Positions 22,216 through 30,730 of a DNA stretch of 46,662 bases are shown piece by piece. The stretch is from UBA1370 sp964515115 (GTDB taxonomy: Bacteria > Patescibacteriota > Microgenomatia > UBA1400 > PJMF01). The position numbers and the translations under genes were made by a program. How positions within the stretch are numbered: position 1 is the stretch's first letter; the number at the start of each line of letters is the position of its first letter. The stretch spans positions 1 through 46,662 of the forward strand of contig CAZESB010000005.1 in the NCBI GenBank assembly GCA_964515115.1, read 5' to 3'. A model generated the notes under the pieces. That model saw nothing but the letters and a program-made list of their open reading frames with translations, did no database searches and was not told the origin of the DNA.

Positions 22216-23175
22216 ATGCGCACAAAATTTACTATTGCCGGTTTGGGTGGTACTTTCGATCATTTTCATCAAGGCCACGAAGAATTTCTCAAATTTGCCG
22301 CTACAGCCGCTGATTACTTAATCATCGGTATTACCACGGAAAAAATGCTGTCTGGTAAACCCTTGCCAGAGTTAATCCAGCCCTGGCATGAACGAGTCAA
22401 GCAGGTGAAGCGTTTTTGTCAAAATAACCATATCGCCTGCGAAATAATCGAACTTAATGATCCCTACGGCCCGACAATTGAGCCGGACACGCGCATTGAG
22501 GCCATCATCGTCACTGAGGAAACTGCGAGTGGAGCAGAGAAGATCAATGCAATCCGCCGAGGGCAGAACCTCAGCCAGCTGCCAGTTCATGTTTTCCAGA
22601 TGATCAAAGATGAAAGGGGCGAGGACCTTCATGCTGAAAATATCCGCGCTGGCCTGGTGAGTAGAAGTGGGCGCTATTTTCCCGGCGCGATTGAAAATGG
22701 CCTCACTTTAGCTGAAAAACAAAGAAAGTTTTTCTCCGAACTGCAGGGAAAATTGGTAAAGGCTCCCACTGTCAGGGCCGACAGAATTTGCCTAGTGGGC
22801 GACTATACCCTGGAAGCTTTTTTGTCGTTTCAATGGCCCTATGACCTGGCGATTTTCGACAACCAAACTCAGCGCGGCACTTACAACTCTCCCTTGATTG
22901 CCAAGTTGGAGATTGAGCACCAGGTGAAAAATCCCGCCAGCACTATTGCTCCGGCGCTAGTGACCTTGCTGCAGGCTTGGCAGCCAGGTACTTTTCGCCA
23001 TGTTTTTGTAGATGGAGAAGAGGATTTGGCCACAGTTGCTCTGGTTTTGACTTTGCCACTTGAGTCAGTGATTTATTACGGCCAACCAGACAAGGGTTTG
23101 GTTGAATTGAAAGTGACGGAAAAGATTAAAAACCGTTTTTATGAAGCCTTAGTTCCGAATCTTTCCCAAACATAA
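22216..23175 (+). CDS. bifunctional archaeal-type PPAT and DUF359 (GTP-dependent dephospho-CoA kinase) fusion
   Basis: The 319-residue protein has two parts. Residues 1-155 are an archaeal/eukaryotic-type phosphopantetheine adenylyltransferase: GLGGTFDHFHQGH with the catalytic HxGH at 18-21, and EAIIVTEETASGAEKINAIR. Residues 185-315 match DUF359, shown in Thermococcus to be a GTP-dependent dephospho-CoA kinase: LVGDYTLEAFL (193-203), FVDGEEDLATVALVL (264-278) and YYGQPDKGLVELKV (287-300). Together they would carry out the last two steps of CoA synthesis, as COASY does in animals but with an unrelated kinase. In the archaea I know of these are separate genes. The bacterial CoaD and CoaE types are not seen in the window. 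Confidence 0.87.
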   Translation: MRTKFTIAGLGGTFDHFHQGHEEFLKFAATAADYLIIGITTEKMLSGKPLPELIQPWHERVKQVKRFCQNNHIACEIIELNDPYGPTIEPDTRIEAIIVTEETASGAEKINAIRRGQNLSQLPVHVFQMIKDERGEDLHAENIRAGLVSRSGRYFPGAIENGLTLAEKQRKFFSELQGKLVKAPTVRADRICLVGDYTLEAFLSFQWPYDLAIFDNQTQRGTYNSPLIAKLEIEHQVKNPASTIAPALVTLLQAWQPGTFRHVFVDGEEDLATVALVLTLPLESVIYYGQPDKGLVELKVTEKIKNRFYEALVPNLSQT

Positions 23176-23184
23176 AAAAACTGC

Positions 23185-23190
23185 TACATT
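23185..23190 (+). promoter_or_regulatory. -10 box of rarA
   Basis: TACATT ends 6 bases before the ATG at 23197. Confidence 0.55.
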
Positions 23191-23196
23191 AAAAAC

Positions 23197-24387
23197 ATGT
23201 CACTTCTAGCCACACAAGTCAGACCGGACAATCTCGATGATTTTATCGGGCAAAAACACCTGGTGGGACCTAATAAGCCGCTCAGGATCGCTATTGAAAA
23301 AGAGCACGTATTTTCGATGATTTTTTGGGGGCCTCCGGGTGTGGGCAAAACCACGCTGGCCAGAATTATTGCTACCAAACAAAAACGCGAATTTTACGAA
23401 CTTTCAGCCGTTTCCGCCGGTAAAGCCGATATCAAAAAAATCATTGATAGCACCCGCGCGCAAAAAGGTTTGCTCGAGTCATACCGAGCGCCGGTGTTGT
23501 TTTTAGACGAAATTCACCGCTTCAACAAAGCTCAACAAGATTACTTGCTACCTTTTGTTGAGGAGGGCGAAATTATCCTCATCGGCGCTACCACGGAAAA
23601 TCCCAGTTTTGAGGTTAATTCGGCTTTGCTTTCCCGGTCAAAAGTTTTTGTTCTGAAAGAATTGAGCGAAGATGATCTGGTTGAAGTAGTTGATAGAGCA
23701 GTTAAATACTTGAAAGAGCAGTTTGGTAGCAAGGTGAAAATCGCCAAGCCAGCTAAAGAATGGTTGGTCAGGTATGCCAACGGTGACGCTCGTCGCGCTC
23801 TTAATCTGATTGAAACCACTTTTGAGCTTTACGAGAATCTTGATTTGAAGAACCTAAAAAACACCCTGCAGTCCTCGCACCTTAATTACGACAAAAAAGG
23901 TGAGGAACACTACGACACTATTAGCGCTTTTATCAAGTCCATGCGGGCCAGCGATACCAACGCGGCTTTGTACTATTTGGCCAGAATGGTGGCTGCCGGT
24001 GAGGACCCTAAGTTTATTGCCAGACGAATGGTGATTTTTGCCAGTGAGGATATTGGTCTGGCTCAGCCTACGGCGCTGGTGGTAGCTAATGGAGTTTTTG
24101 AAGCGGTGCACAAAATCGGTTATCCCGAGGCGCAGATCAATTTGGCTCACGGGGTGGCTTATCTTTGTCAATGCAAAAAAGATCGCTCGGCTTATGATGC
24201 CTATTTCAAGGCCCTGGATGATGTTAAGGCTTACGGAAATCTGGAAATACCCCTGGAGTTGCGCAATGCTCCAACCGAGTTGATGAAAGAGCTGGGTTAT
24301 GGCAAAGGCTACGAAAAGTATCCCAAAAATAAAAGCTTGTTGCCCAAGTCACTGAGTGGCAAAAAATATTTGCGAGAGCGGCAGTAG
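23197..24387 (+). CDS. rarA: replication-associated recombination protein A (AAA ATPase)
   Basis: The 396-residue AAA+ ATPase acts at stalled replication forks. The start VRPDNLDDFIGQKHLVGPNK is diagnostic. Walker A is FWGPPGVGKTTLA, Walker B is VLFLDEIHRFNKAQQD and sensor 1 is IGATTENPSFEVN. The C-terminal part contains the tetramerisation region (SAFIKSMRASDTNAALYYLA then EDIGLA). It is complete, somewhat shorter than E. coli RarA (447). The RecQ gene follows after 53 bases, so two fork-repair genes lie side by side. Confidence 0.95.
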   Translation: MSLLATQVRPDNLDDFIGQKHLVGPNKPLRIAIEKEHVFSMIFWGPPGVGKTTLARIIATKQKREFYELSAVSAGKADIKKIIDSTRAQKGLLESYRAPVLFLDEIHRFNKAQQDYLLPFVEEGEIILIGATTENPSFEVNSALLSRSKVFVLKELSEDDLVEVVDRAVKYLKEQFGSKVKIAKPAKEWLVRYANGDARRALNLIETTFELYENLDLKNLKNTLQSSHLNYDKKGEEHYDTISAFIKSMRASDTNAALYYLARMVAAGEDPKFIARRMVIFASEDIGLAQPTALVVANGVFEAVHKIGYPEAQINLAHGVAYLCQCKKDRSAYDAYFKALDDVKAYGNLEIPLELRNAPTELMKELGYGKGYEKYPKNKSLLPKSLSGKKYLRERQ

Positions 24388-24428
24388 GCAATGCTGCAAA
24401 TACTACAGTTAATGCAAGCTTGCTGAAA

Positions 24429-24434
24429 TATGCT
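24429..24434 (+). promoter_or_regulatory. -10 box of recQ
   Basis: TATGCT ends 6 bases before the ATG at 24441 and decides against the start at 24420. Confidence 0.55.
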
Positions 24435-24440
24435 GGCCGC

Positions 24441-25883
24441 ATGACGCCTCAGCAGACGCTACAAAAATTCTTTGGTTATCCAGATTTTCGCGAAGGCCAG
24501 TTGGAGGTGATTGAGCCACAACTACACGGCCAAGACACGCTAGCAATTCTGCCTACCGGAGGCGGTAAGTCCATTTGTTTTCAGGTTCCGGCTTTGATGT
24601 TATCTGGGACTACTATTGTCATTTCGCCCTTGATTTCCCTGATGCAAGACCAAGTAGATAATTTACTGAAAAATGGTATTGCCGCTACTTTTTTGAACAG
24701 TGCTCTGGAGGAAAAAGAGTACCAGCTTCGTCTGAAAAATATGGCTGAAAACCAGTACCGGCTTGTGTATGTTGCGCCAGAAAGATTACTCAATCCAGAT
24801 TTTATCAAAGTAGCGATAAAAATAGCCGTGCCTTTGATTGTGATTGATGAAGCGCATTGCATCAGTGAGTGGGGTAATGATTTCAGGCCAGCCTACAAAA
24901 AGATTCCTGAGTTTGTAGCCCAGCTGCCAAAAAGACCAACTATTTCTGCCTTTACCGCCACTGCCACACCGGCAGTGAAAACGGACATTAGCCAGTCGCT
25001 CAAGCTGCAAAGTCCTCACCTGTTTCAGCAAAGTTTCCGGCGCACCAATCTCAGCTTGCAAGTGCTTCATACCCCTAGCCGACAACTGCAAGAATTTCTG
25101 CTCATGCGGCTGATTAAAAAGCACCAACACGACACTGGCATTATTTATACGGCTACCAGGTCGGCTGCTGAGTACGTGAGCGAGATGATCAATTACTTTG
25201 CCGGAGCTAAAATTACTGCCGCTTATCATGGCGGTTTAGACAAAGAAATCCGCTCAAGCATCCAAGACCAGTTTATGAGTGATCAAAAAAGAGTTATTGC
25301 TGCCACCAATGCCTTTGGTATGGGAGTGGACAAAGCTAACGTGCGTTATGTGATTCACTATCATCCCAGTACCAGTATTGAAAATTATTATCAAGAAGTA
25401 GGCCGGGCCGGGCGCGATGGTAAAGAATCGAACTGCTATTTGCTTTACAATCCTTACTCGCTGGTTATTCATCATGGACTGATCAACAAACAAGAGCCTG
25501 AAACCCAAAAAAGAAATCAGGCAAAGCTGCAAGCAATGATTGATTATGCCAAGCACCAATCATGCAGAATGAAATTCGTGCTTAATTATTTCGGCGAAAC
25601 TGCCGATCAGTGCCACAACTGCGATTATTGCCACTGCCAAATTGAAGAATCTTCGCATCCTTTACTACAGTTGGCTGAGAAAGAGGAGAAGGAACGGATC
25701 AAGCGCTTGCTTGATCTGCGGGAAAATCTTTCCAGAAAACATCAGTGTCATCTCACCGAAGTCATGAGTGATTCGGTGCTCTGCAATATTGCTTTACATC
25801 AGCCTAAAAATAATCAAGAGCTGCTGAGAATACCTGGCGTAGGTTTAGGCTGGGTGGAAAGATGGGGCAGCGCCATATGTTGA
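24441..25883 (+). CDS. recQ: RecQ family ATP-dependent DNA helicase
   Basis: The 480-residue protein contains motif 0 (FGYPDFREGQLEVI), motif I (ILPTGGGKSICFQVPAL), motif II (VIDEAHCISEWGNDFRPAY), motif III (AFTATATP), motif V (IAATNAFGMGVDKANVRYVI) and motif VI (YYQEVGRAGRDG). A zinc-binding domain with four cysteines (C-x15-CHNCDYC region, about 381-402) follows. The winged-helix RQC region is short or absent. A partial HRDC-like tail ends RIPGVGLGWVERWG. The last 70 bases overlap the 3' end of the Elp3 gene on the other strand. Both C-termini look genuine. Confidence 0.93.
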   Translation: MTPQQTLQKFFGYPDFREGQLEVIEPQLHGQDTLAILPTGGGKSICFQVPALMLSGTTIVISPLISLMQDQVDNLLKNGIAATFLNSALEEKEYQLRLKNMAENQYRLVYVAPERLLNPDFIKVAIKIAVPLIVIDEAHCISEWGNDFRPAYKKIPEFVAQLPKRPTISAFTATATPAVKTDISQSLKLQSPHLFQQSFRRTNLSLQVLHTPSRQLQEFLLMRLIKKHQHDTGIIYTATRSAAEYVSEMINYFAGAKITAAYHGGLDKEIRSSIQDQFMSDQKRVIAATNAFGMGVDKANVRYVIHYHPSTSIENYYQEVGRAGRDGKESNCYLLYNPYSLVIHHGLINKQEPETQKRNQAKLQAMIDYAKHQSCRMKFVLNYFGETADQCHNCDYCHCQIEESSHPLLQLAEKEEKERIKRLLDLRENLSRKHQCHLTEVMSDSVLCNIALHQPKNNQELLRIPGVGLGWVERWGSAIC

Positions 25884-27694
25884 TAAAGTAGGCCATCTGC
25901 AAAACCTTTTTTGCGGTAGTATTCTTTGGTGCCGATAGCCGAAATGACGGCAATTTTTTCGTAACCGGCAGCGGCGCTGAGTTCACGAGCCTTGGTAATT
26001 AATTGAGTGCCGAGCCCTAAATGCTGAGCCTTGCCCTTGGCTTTTTTGCCGATTCCTACCACTCGCCCATAGACATGAATTTCTCTGATTATGGCCGCGT
26101 TTTGCAGCTCATCAATAAAGTTTTCAACTTTGGGTAGGCTGAGGCGCAAAAAGGCCACAATTTTGGTACCGCCGGTTTTGGCGTCCGGCACTACATATTG
26201 CAAAAATTTTTCACTGCTGACGTTAGTTTCATACTCAACGATTTCCAGTTTTAATTTTTTGTCATCAATCTTGTTGTTGCGAATTTCCCGAGCGCGGATA
26301 TCGATAGATTTTTTCCCGGCCTTAGCTAAATGAATTTCAGCGATTTGCCGGAAGTTGGTTTTTTTATTGCCTTCAACTATATCTGTTGAGGGAATATCGC
26401 GAATTATTCTGGTAAGACGACAGTATTCCGGCGTTTGCAAAATACAAGCCGACAAAACTTGCAGCAACTCTTCATGGGTGTAGGGTCGCCACAAACCTTT
26501 TTGAAAGTATTGCATTAACTCAGCGCTATTGATAAGCGAGCAGGGATAAATTTTTAGCTCGTCCGGATGAAAGTCCTCACCAGTGAATAACTGCTGAAAA
26601 TCCGCGACATCGGCTTCAACTGATGAGCCATAAAGATTAGCCATCCAGTGAGCATGAATTTTAAATCCAGCTTGACGCAGCAACTTGAAAGCGCGGCGGC
26701 TGGCTGCCACGTCGTGACCACGGTGGTTCTTTGCCAACACGCTGTCCTGCAAACTTTGCAAGCCAATTTGCGCCTTGGTGCAGCCCAGCCGCCTCATCCT
26801 CACTACCTCTGCTTCAGAAATATTGTCGGGCCGAGTTTCCACCACCAACCCCACACTCCGGCACTCGGCCGTTTCATTCTTCTGCTGCTCTCGCTCAAGT
26901 TCTTCCCAAGTAGACTGTTGATAATCGCCAAAACCACCCAAGGCCTCAGGCGCCACATATAACTCGGACACAGCTTGATTGTAAGATTTTGCCAAAGACG
27001 CACCCTCCACCATCTTGCCAGCCAAACGACGCTGATTTTCCTCCGGCAAATTACTGGGCGCGTGCAGCTGCATTGCCTCCAACCGGCGCCGCATCTCTTC
27101 ATAATGTTTTAGCACTGCAGCTCTGCCATCAATCCGACCAAAGTCATTCAGTGCCCGAAAGCACTCCTTAATAAACCAAAGCTGATATTGCTCAGGATAG
27201 TAAGACCAAGTACCGCCAAGCACAATCAGCTCAACTTTGTCCACCGAGTGGCCAATATTACTCAGTGCCTCCAGCCTAGTATAAGTCTGCAAATAAGGGT
27301 CAAACCAGTTTCGTTCAGCCCGCTGCGCTCCTGGTTCATCAGCCAGGTAGCTTTTGGGCATCCGGACGTCATTGGGACAAAAAATGCATTTGCCCGGGCA
27401 AGGAAAAGGCTTAGTCAGTACCGTCACTGGCGCCACACCGGACACCGTCCGCACCGGCTTCATCCTAATGTGCCTAATCACCGCTTCAGAATACGGCTGC
27501 AAGCCATTGGTACCGGCCAAACTGCGATAGGCTTGCACTAATTCATCTTTGGAAAAAACATCACCATTTTCTTTAGTATGCTTTTTGACTAGTTTAGCTA
27601 GCTTGTCGGCTGAACCAGCCTGCCAATGCTCGATAGTTTGCAAAATCGGGACCAGCTGCTCAAGATAATTGGTATAATCAAAAGGCCTGTTCAT
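25814..27694 (-). CDS. Elp3-type tRNA uridine-34 acetyltransferase (radical SAM plus GNAT)
   Basis: The 626-residue protein is a full-length Elp3. The radical SAM cluster motif CPGKCIFC lies at about 99-106 and is followed by PNDVRMPKSYLADEPGAQRA. VELIVLGGTWSYYPEQYQLW and MRRLGCTKAQIGLQSLQDSV are also family motifs. The C-terminal acetyltransferase carries QHLGLGTQLITKA and YYRKKGFADG. Elp3 builds the carboxymethyl group of cm5U34 from acetyl-CoA. Bacterial Elp3 can work without other Elongator subunits. The ATG at 27694 is set by TATAAT upstream; the ATG at 27715 is upstream of that promoter. It is divergent from a Trm9-like methyltransferase, the next enzyme of the eukaryotic pathway. Confidence 0.95.
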   Translation of the reverse strand: MNRPFDYTNYLEQLVPILQTIEHWQAGSADKLAKLVKKHTKENGDVFSKDELVQAYRSLAGTNGLQPYSEAVIRHIRMKPVRTVSGVAPVTVLTKPFPCPGKCIFCPNDVRMPKSYLADEPGAQRAERNWFDPYLQTYTRLEALSNIGHSVDKVELIVLGGTWSYYPEQYQLWFIKECFRALNDFGRIDGRAAVLKHYEEMRRRLEAMQLHAPSNLPEENQRRLAGKMVEGASLAKSYNQAVSELYVAPEALGGFGDYQQSTWEELEREQQKNETAECRSVGLVVETRPDNISEAEVVRMRRLGCTKAQIGLQSLQDSVLAKNHRGHDVAASRRAFKLLRQAGFKIHAHWMANLYGSSVEADVADFQQLFTGEDFHPDELKIYPCSLINSAELMQYFQKGLWRPYTHEELLQVLSACILQTPEYCRLTRIIRDIPSTDIVEGNKKTNFRQIAEIHLAKAGKKSIDIRAREIRNNKIDDKKLKLEIVEYETNVSSEKFLQYVVPDAKTGGTKIVAFLRLSLPKVENFIDELQNAAIIREIHVYGRVVGIGKKAKGKAQHLGLGTQLITKARELSAAAGYEKIAVISAIGTKEYYRKKGFADGLLYQHMALPHLSTQPKPTPGILSSS

Positions 27695-27703
27695 GAGTGA
27701 CTC

Positions 27704-27709
27704 ATTATA
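27704..27709 (-). promoter_or_regulatory. -10 box of the Elp3 gene
   Basis: TATAAT (minus strand) ends 9 bases before the ATG at 27694. It lies in the 42-base divergent gap. Confidence 0.65.
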
Positions 27710-27736
27710 CTGCATGCCCCGCTACTGACCGCGCCA

Positions 27737-28489
27737 ATGAAATTAACCACCATCAAGAAGCTCAACGCTCTCAACCAAAAGTTTTACCAAAATGTGGCCG
27801 AGCCTTTTAACCGCAGTCGCCAGTTTTATTGGTTGGGTTGGGAAAAACTGCTACCCACTCTCAAAAAACACTTTTACAACAACCATCAGCTTAAGGTCTT
27901 GGACCTTGGCTGCGGTAATGGCCGGTTTGGTAGTTTTCTCACCGAAAATTTCGAACAAAAAATCAATTATCACGGCCTTGATTCCAATCTCGAACTGCTT
28001 AAACTAGCAAAAAAACGATCGGTAAATTTTTCATTTTCCCACTCCGACTTCATTGATGACCTCCTTCACCATCGCTTTTTACAAAATTTTCCCCAAAACT
28101 CACAAGACTTAATCGTCATGTTTGGCGTTTGGCATCATCTACCCTCAAGCAAACTCCGCCAACAACTACTCCAAAAAATAACGGCGTTTCTCAACCAAAA
28201 CGGCCTACTCATTTTTACAGCCTGGCAGTTCTACGAATTAGAGCGCTTCAAAAACAAAATCATCAATCCCGAACTGGCCGACATCAACCCAACTGAACTG
28301 GAAACCAACGACTACCTCATCAGTTGGCAGCGGGGCGTAGAGTCCCACCGTTACTGCCACTATTCACCAGACTCGGAAATTCAGGAGCACCTCAAAAAAT
28401 CCCCCAGCATAAAGCAAATTGCCTCTTTCAGCGCGGATGGCGAGCAAGATCGCAGTAACAATTACTATATTCTAGGTAAAAATCAATAA
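27737..28489 (+). CDS. class I SAM methyltransferase, Trm9/ALKBH8-like
   Basis: The 250-residue protein has the SAM-binding motif VLDLGCGNGRFGSFL (residues 54-68), the acidic motif II YHGLDSN and the post-I to motif IV region DLIVMFGVWHHL. The N-terminus (LNQKFYQNVAEPFNRSRQFY then WLGWEKLLP) resembles Trm9-type enzymes, which have a tyrosine-rich stretch, an S-R/T-R and a tryptophan just before the fold. Trm9 methylates cm5U34 to mcm5U34. The divergent neighbour is Elp3, which makes cm5U, so this role is a strong inference. The usual partner Trm112 is not in the window. The alternative is a small-molecule methyltransferase. Confidence 0.75.
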   Translation: MKLTTIKKLNALNQKFYQNVAEPFNRSRQFYWLGWEKLLPTLKKHFYNNHQLKVLDLGCGNGRFGSFLTENFEQKINYHGLDSNLELLKLAKKRSVNFSFSHSDFIDDLLHHRFLQNFPQNSQDLIVMFGVWHHLPSSKLRQQLLQKITAFLNQNGLLIFTAWQFYELERFKNKIINPELADINPTELETNDYLISWQRGVESHRYCHYSPDSEIQEHLKKSPSIKQIASFSADGEQDRSNNYYILGKNQ

Positions 28490-28496
28490 AACAGTG

Positions 28497-28502
28497 TACA
28501 AT
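28497..28502 (+). promoter_or_regulatory. -10 box of the VKOR-DHODH gene
   Basis: TACAAT preceded by TG ends 7 bases before the ATG at 28510. Confidence 0.6.
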
Positions 28503-28509
28503 ATAGATT

Positions 28510-30099
28510 ATGAAAACTGCACTGGGGCTGCTTTATATCGTGCTAAGTATCATTGGCATCGCTGATGCGGGTTACATTACCTATACTGAATACCTGAAGC
28601 CGGGAGGCGAGGTAGTTTGTGGCCCTGGGTTTGACTGTAGTTCGGTTCTCGACAGTCCTTACGCCTACATCGGCCCATTTCCCTTGGCATTTTTGGGGCT
28701 GATTTTTTACTCGACTGTTTTTATCCTGGGAGTTTTGAACTTTCTAGATATTGATGTCCGCCCGTTTTTCAACAGACTAGCAGACAAACTCAAGCTCAAC
28801 CAACTCAACCCCCTCAGGTTTATTACCACCCATGAACTACTAGTCTTTTTAACAATTTTCGGAGCCTTATTTTCTCTTTATTTACTCATTATCATGGGCT
28901 ACGTGCTTAGAGCCTGGTGCCAATTTTGTCTTCTCTCTGCGGTCACCTCAATGTCACTTTTCCTGATTAGCATTTTATACACTATCTTAGCACAAGATCG
29001 TTCACTTTTTGTACTCAAACATCTTAATTTCCAAATTTTTAGTTTCTTGTACAAAAATGTGCTCAAGCCCGTCCTGTTTTTGTTCGACGCTGAAAAAGTT
29101 CACAACAGTTTTGCTGATTTTGGCAAAATTCTCGGCAGCTTTAGCTTGACGCAAAAACTTACTCACGCCAGTTTCGCTTTCAAGCACCCAGTTACTGCCA
29201 AAAAAATTGATGACATTATCTTCCCCAATCCTGTGGGTTTGTCGGCTGGTTTTGACTACAACGCCTTACTTACTGGTATCTTGCCCGATGTCGGTTTCGG
29301 TTGGCACACTATTGGCACTATTACTTATGAACCCTACGAAGGCAATCCCGTCCCTCGGCTCAAACGGCTGCCAGAATCAAAAGGGTTGTTGGTCAATAAA
29401 GGTCTCAAAAATATTGGCACTAGAGGTATTATTCAGAAACTTGAGGGCCGAAAATTTCGCATTCCTACCGGCATTTCCATTGCTAGCACTAATAAATTAT
29501 TCAAAAACACCAAAGAACAAATCATCGACATTTTGATGTCATTCCAACTCTTTGAGGAATCGAGGGTAGATCTCAGTTATTACGAATTAAATATCAGCTG
29601 TCCCAACACTTTTGGCGGCGAGCCTTTCACCACTCCCCAGCGCTTAAAATTGTTACTCACGGCCTTAGATAAGCTGGCTATTACCAAACCAATATACGTA
29701 AAAATGCCCATAGATCAATCAGCAGAGGAGACGCTTGAGTTGCTCAAAGTAATTGACAAACATCATATCCAAGGTGTCATTTTAGGCAATCTCACCAAAA
29801 ACAAAAATAATCCCGCCGTTTCTACAACTGAGAGAAAAATTTGGCAAGAAAGTAGGGGAAACGTTAGTGGTAAGGCCACCTGGGAGCTTTCCAATAACCT
29901 CATCAAATTAACCAAGAAAAAATATAAAAAGAGATTTACTATCATTGGTACCGGGGGAATTTTTACAGCCGAAGACGCGGATGAAAAACTTAAACTAGGT
30001 GCAGATCTGGTGCAACTAATTACCGGCATGGTTTTTGAAGGCCCGCAGCTGCTGGGAAAAATCAGCCACCTTCAGGCAAGAAAAAAATTAACGAATTAA
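28510..30099 (+). CDS. VKOR - dihydroorotate dehydrogenase fusion
   Basis: In this 529-residue protein, residues 1-165 are a four- to five-helix VKOR domain. It has the loop pair C37/C43 (CGPGFDCSSVLDSPY) and the redox pair WCQFC (C137, C140), the set that passes electrons from thiols to quinone. Residues 181-522 are a dihydroorotate dehydrogenase of class 2 type: NPVGLSAGFDYNA (240-252), FGWHTIGTITYEPYEGNPVP and GTGGIFTAEDADEKLKLGAD. The catalytic position is NISCPN (361-366), so C364 stands where class 2 enzymes have Ser and class 1 enzymes have Cys. Both halves are quinone-linked oxidoreductases. No frameshift or internal stop separates them. The end overlaps the convergent VIT1-like gene by 12 bases. 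Confidence 0.93.
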   Translation: MKTALGLLYIVLSIIGIADAGYITYTEYLKPGGEVVCGPGFDCSSVLDSPYAYIGPFPLAFLGLIFYSTVFILGVLNFLDIDVRPFFNRLADKLKLNQLNPLRFITTHELLVFLTIFGALFSLYLLIIMGYVLRAWCQFCLLSAVTSMSLFLISILYTILAQDRSLFVLKHLNFQIFSFLYKNVLKPVLFLFDAEKVHNSFADFGKILGSFSLTQKLTHASFAFKHPVTAKKIDDIIFPNPVGLSAGFDYNALLTGILPDVGFGWHTIGTITYEPYEGNPVPRLKRLPESKGLLVNKGLKNIGTRGIIQKLEGRKFRIPTGISIASTNKLFKNTKEQIIDILMSFQLFEESRVDLSYYELNISCPNTFGGEPFTTPQRLKLLLTALDKLAITKPIYVKMPIDQSAEETLELLKVIDKHHIQGVILGNLTKNKNNPAVSTTERKIWQESRGNVSGKATWELSNNLIKLTKKKYKKRFTIIGTGGIFTAEDADEKLKLGADLVQLITGMVFEGPQLLGKISHLQARKKLTN

Positions 30100-30609
30100 A
30101 TTTTGCTCAACCAGAGCCCCGAGAAAATACGCCACCAGAGCCGCAATTGAGCCGACCGCCAACATTTCCAGGCCATTTTTCCACCAAGGCCGGTGTAAAA
30201 TGACACTCCTCATGCTGCCCACCACAAATAAAGTCACCCCAGTAGCCAAGATGGAGAGAGGAAATTGCGCGGCTGGATCCAGCGGCACTCCAAGATAACG
30301 CACGAAATATGGCAGCAAAGGCATACTGCCAGCCGCCACAAACGACAAAAAATTTACCATTCCCGGCTTCCACAAATCATCGGGAACTTGCTTGCCGTTT
30401 TGCTGCGATTTATAAATTTCCTCCGACCGCTCACCTAAATAATCGCCCAAGCCCATACTCAAACCATCAGCAATCATGTTGGCAATACCCAAAATAACAA
30501 TGATATCAGAGCTCAAGCCCGCTCCGGCCACACCAGCCACCACCGCGAAAGTAGTAATAATGCCATCAATAGCACCTAGGACACCAGATTTAACGTATTT
30601 TGTGTTCAT
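30088..30609 (-). CDS. VIT1/CCC1 family metal transporter-like protein
   Basis: The 173-residue membrane protein has five hydrophobic segments. The family motif GAIDGIITTFAVVAGVAGAG lies in the first helix and NMIADGLSMGLGDYLGERSE in the second. VIT1/CCC1 proteins move Fe2+ or Mn2+ out of the cytosol. The Asp and Met positions of the pore are present (D in GAIDG, M in LSMGLGDYL). The cytoplasmic metal-binding loop between helices 2 and 3 is short. The ATG at 30609 was chosen over a TTG two codons upstream. It converges on the VKOR-DHODH gene with a 12-base overlap. Confidence 0.88.
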   Translation of the reverse strand: MNTKYVKSGVLGAIDGIITTFAVVAGVAGAGLSSDIIVILGIANMIADGLSMGLGDYLGERSEEIYKSQQNGKQVPDDLWKPGMVNFLSFVAAGSMPLLPYFVRYLGVPLDPAAQFPLSILATGVTLFVVGSMRSVILHRPWWKNGLEMLAVGSIAALVAYFLGALVEQNLIR

Positions 30610-30730
30610 AACCAACTTAGCTTCTCATAAAGTAATTGTTGAAAATAGTAGGAAAATTACTTGTCTTTGACCATTTTCTTACAATCAATCGATAAGATGA
30701 GCGAGTGTGATTTTAGGATAAAAAAATTTA

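Noticed and set aside
22081..22278. Minus-strand frame of 65 codons between the transglutaminase-like and CoA genes
   Set aside because: It overlaps the CoA promoter and start. It has no -10 box in the usual place and no recognisable sequence.
26648..27541. Several plus-strand frames opposite the Elp3 gene
   Set aside because: They are shadows of a well-conserved gene. Only the Elp3 frame has family motifs.
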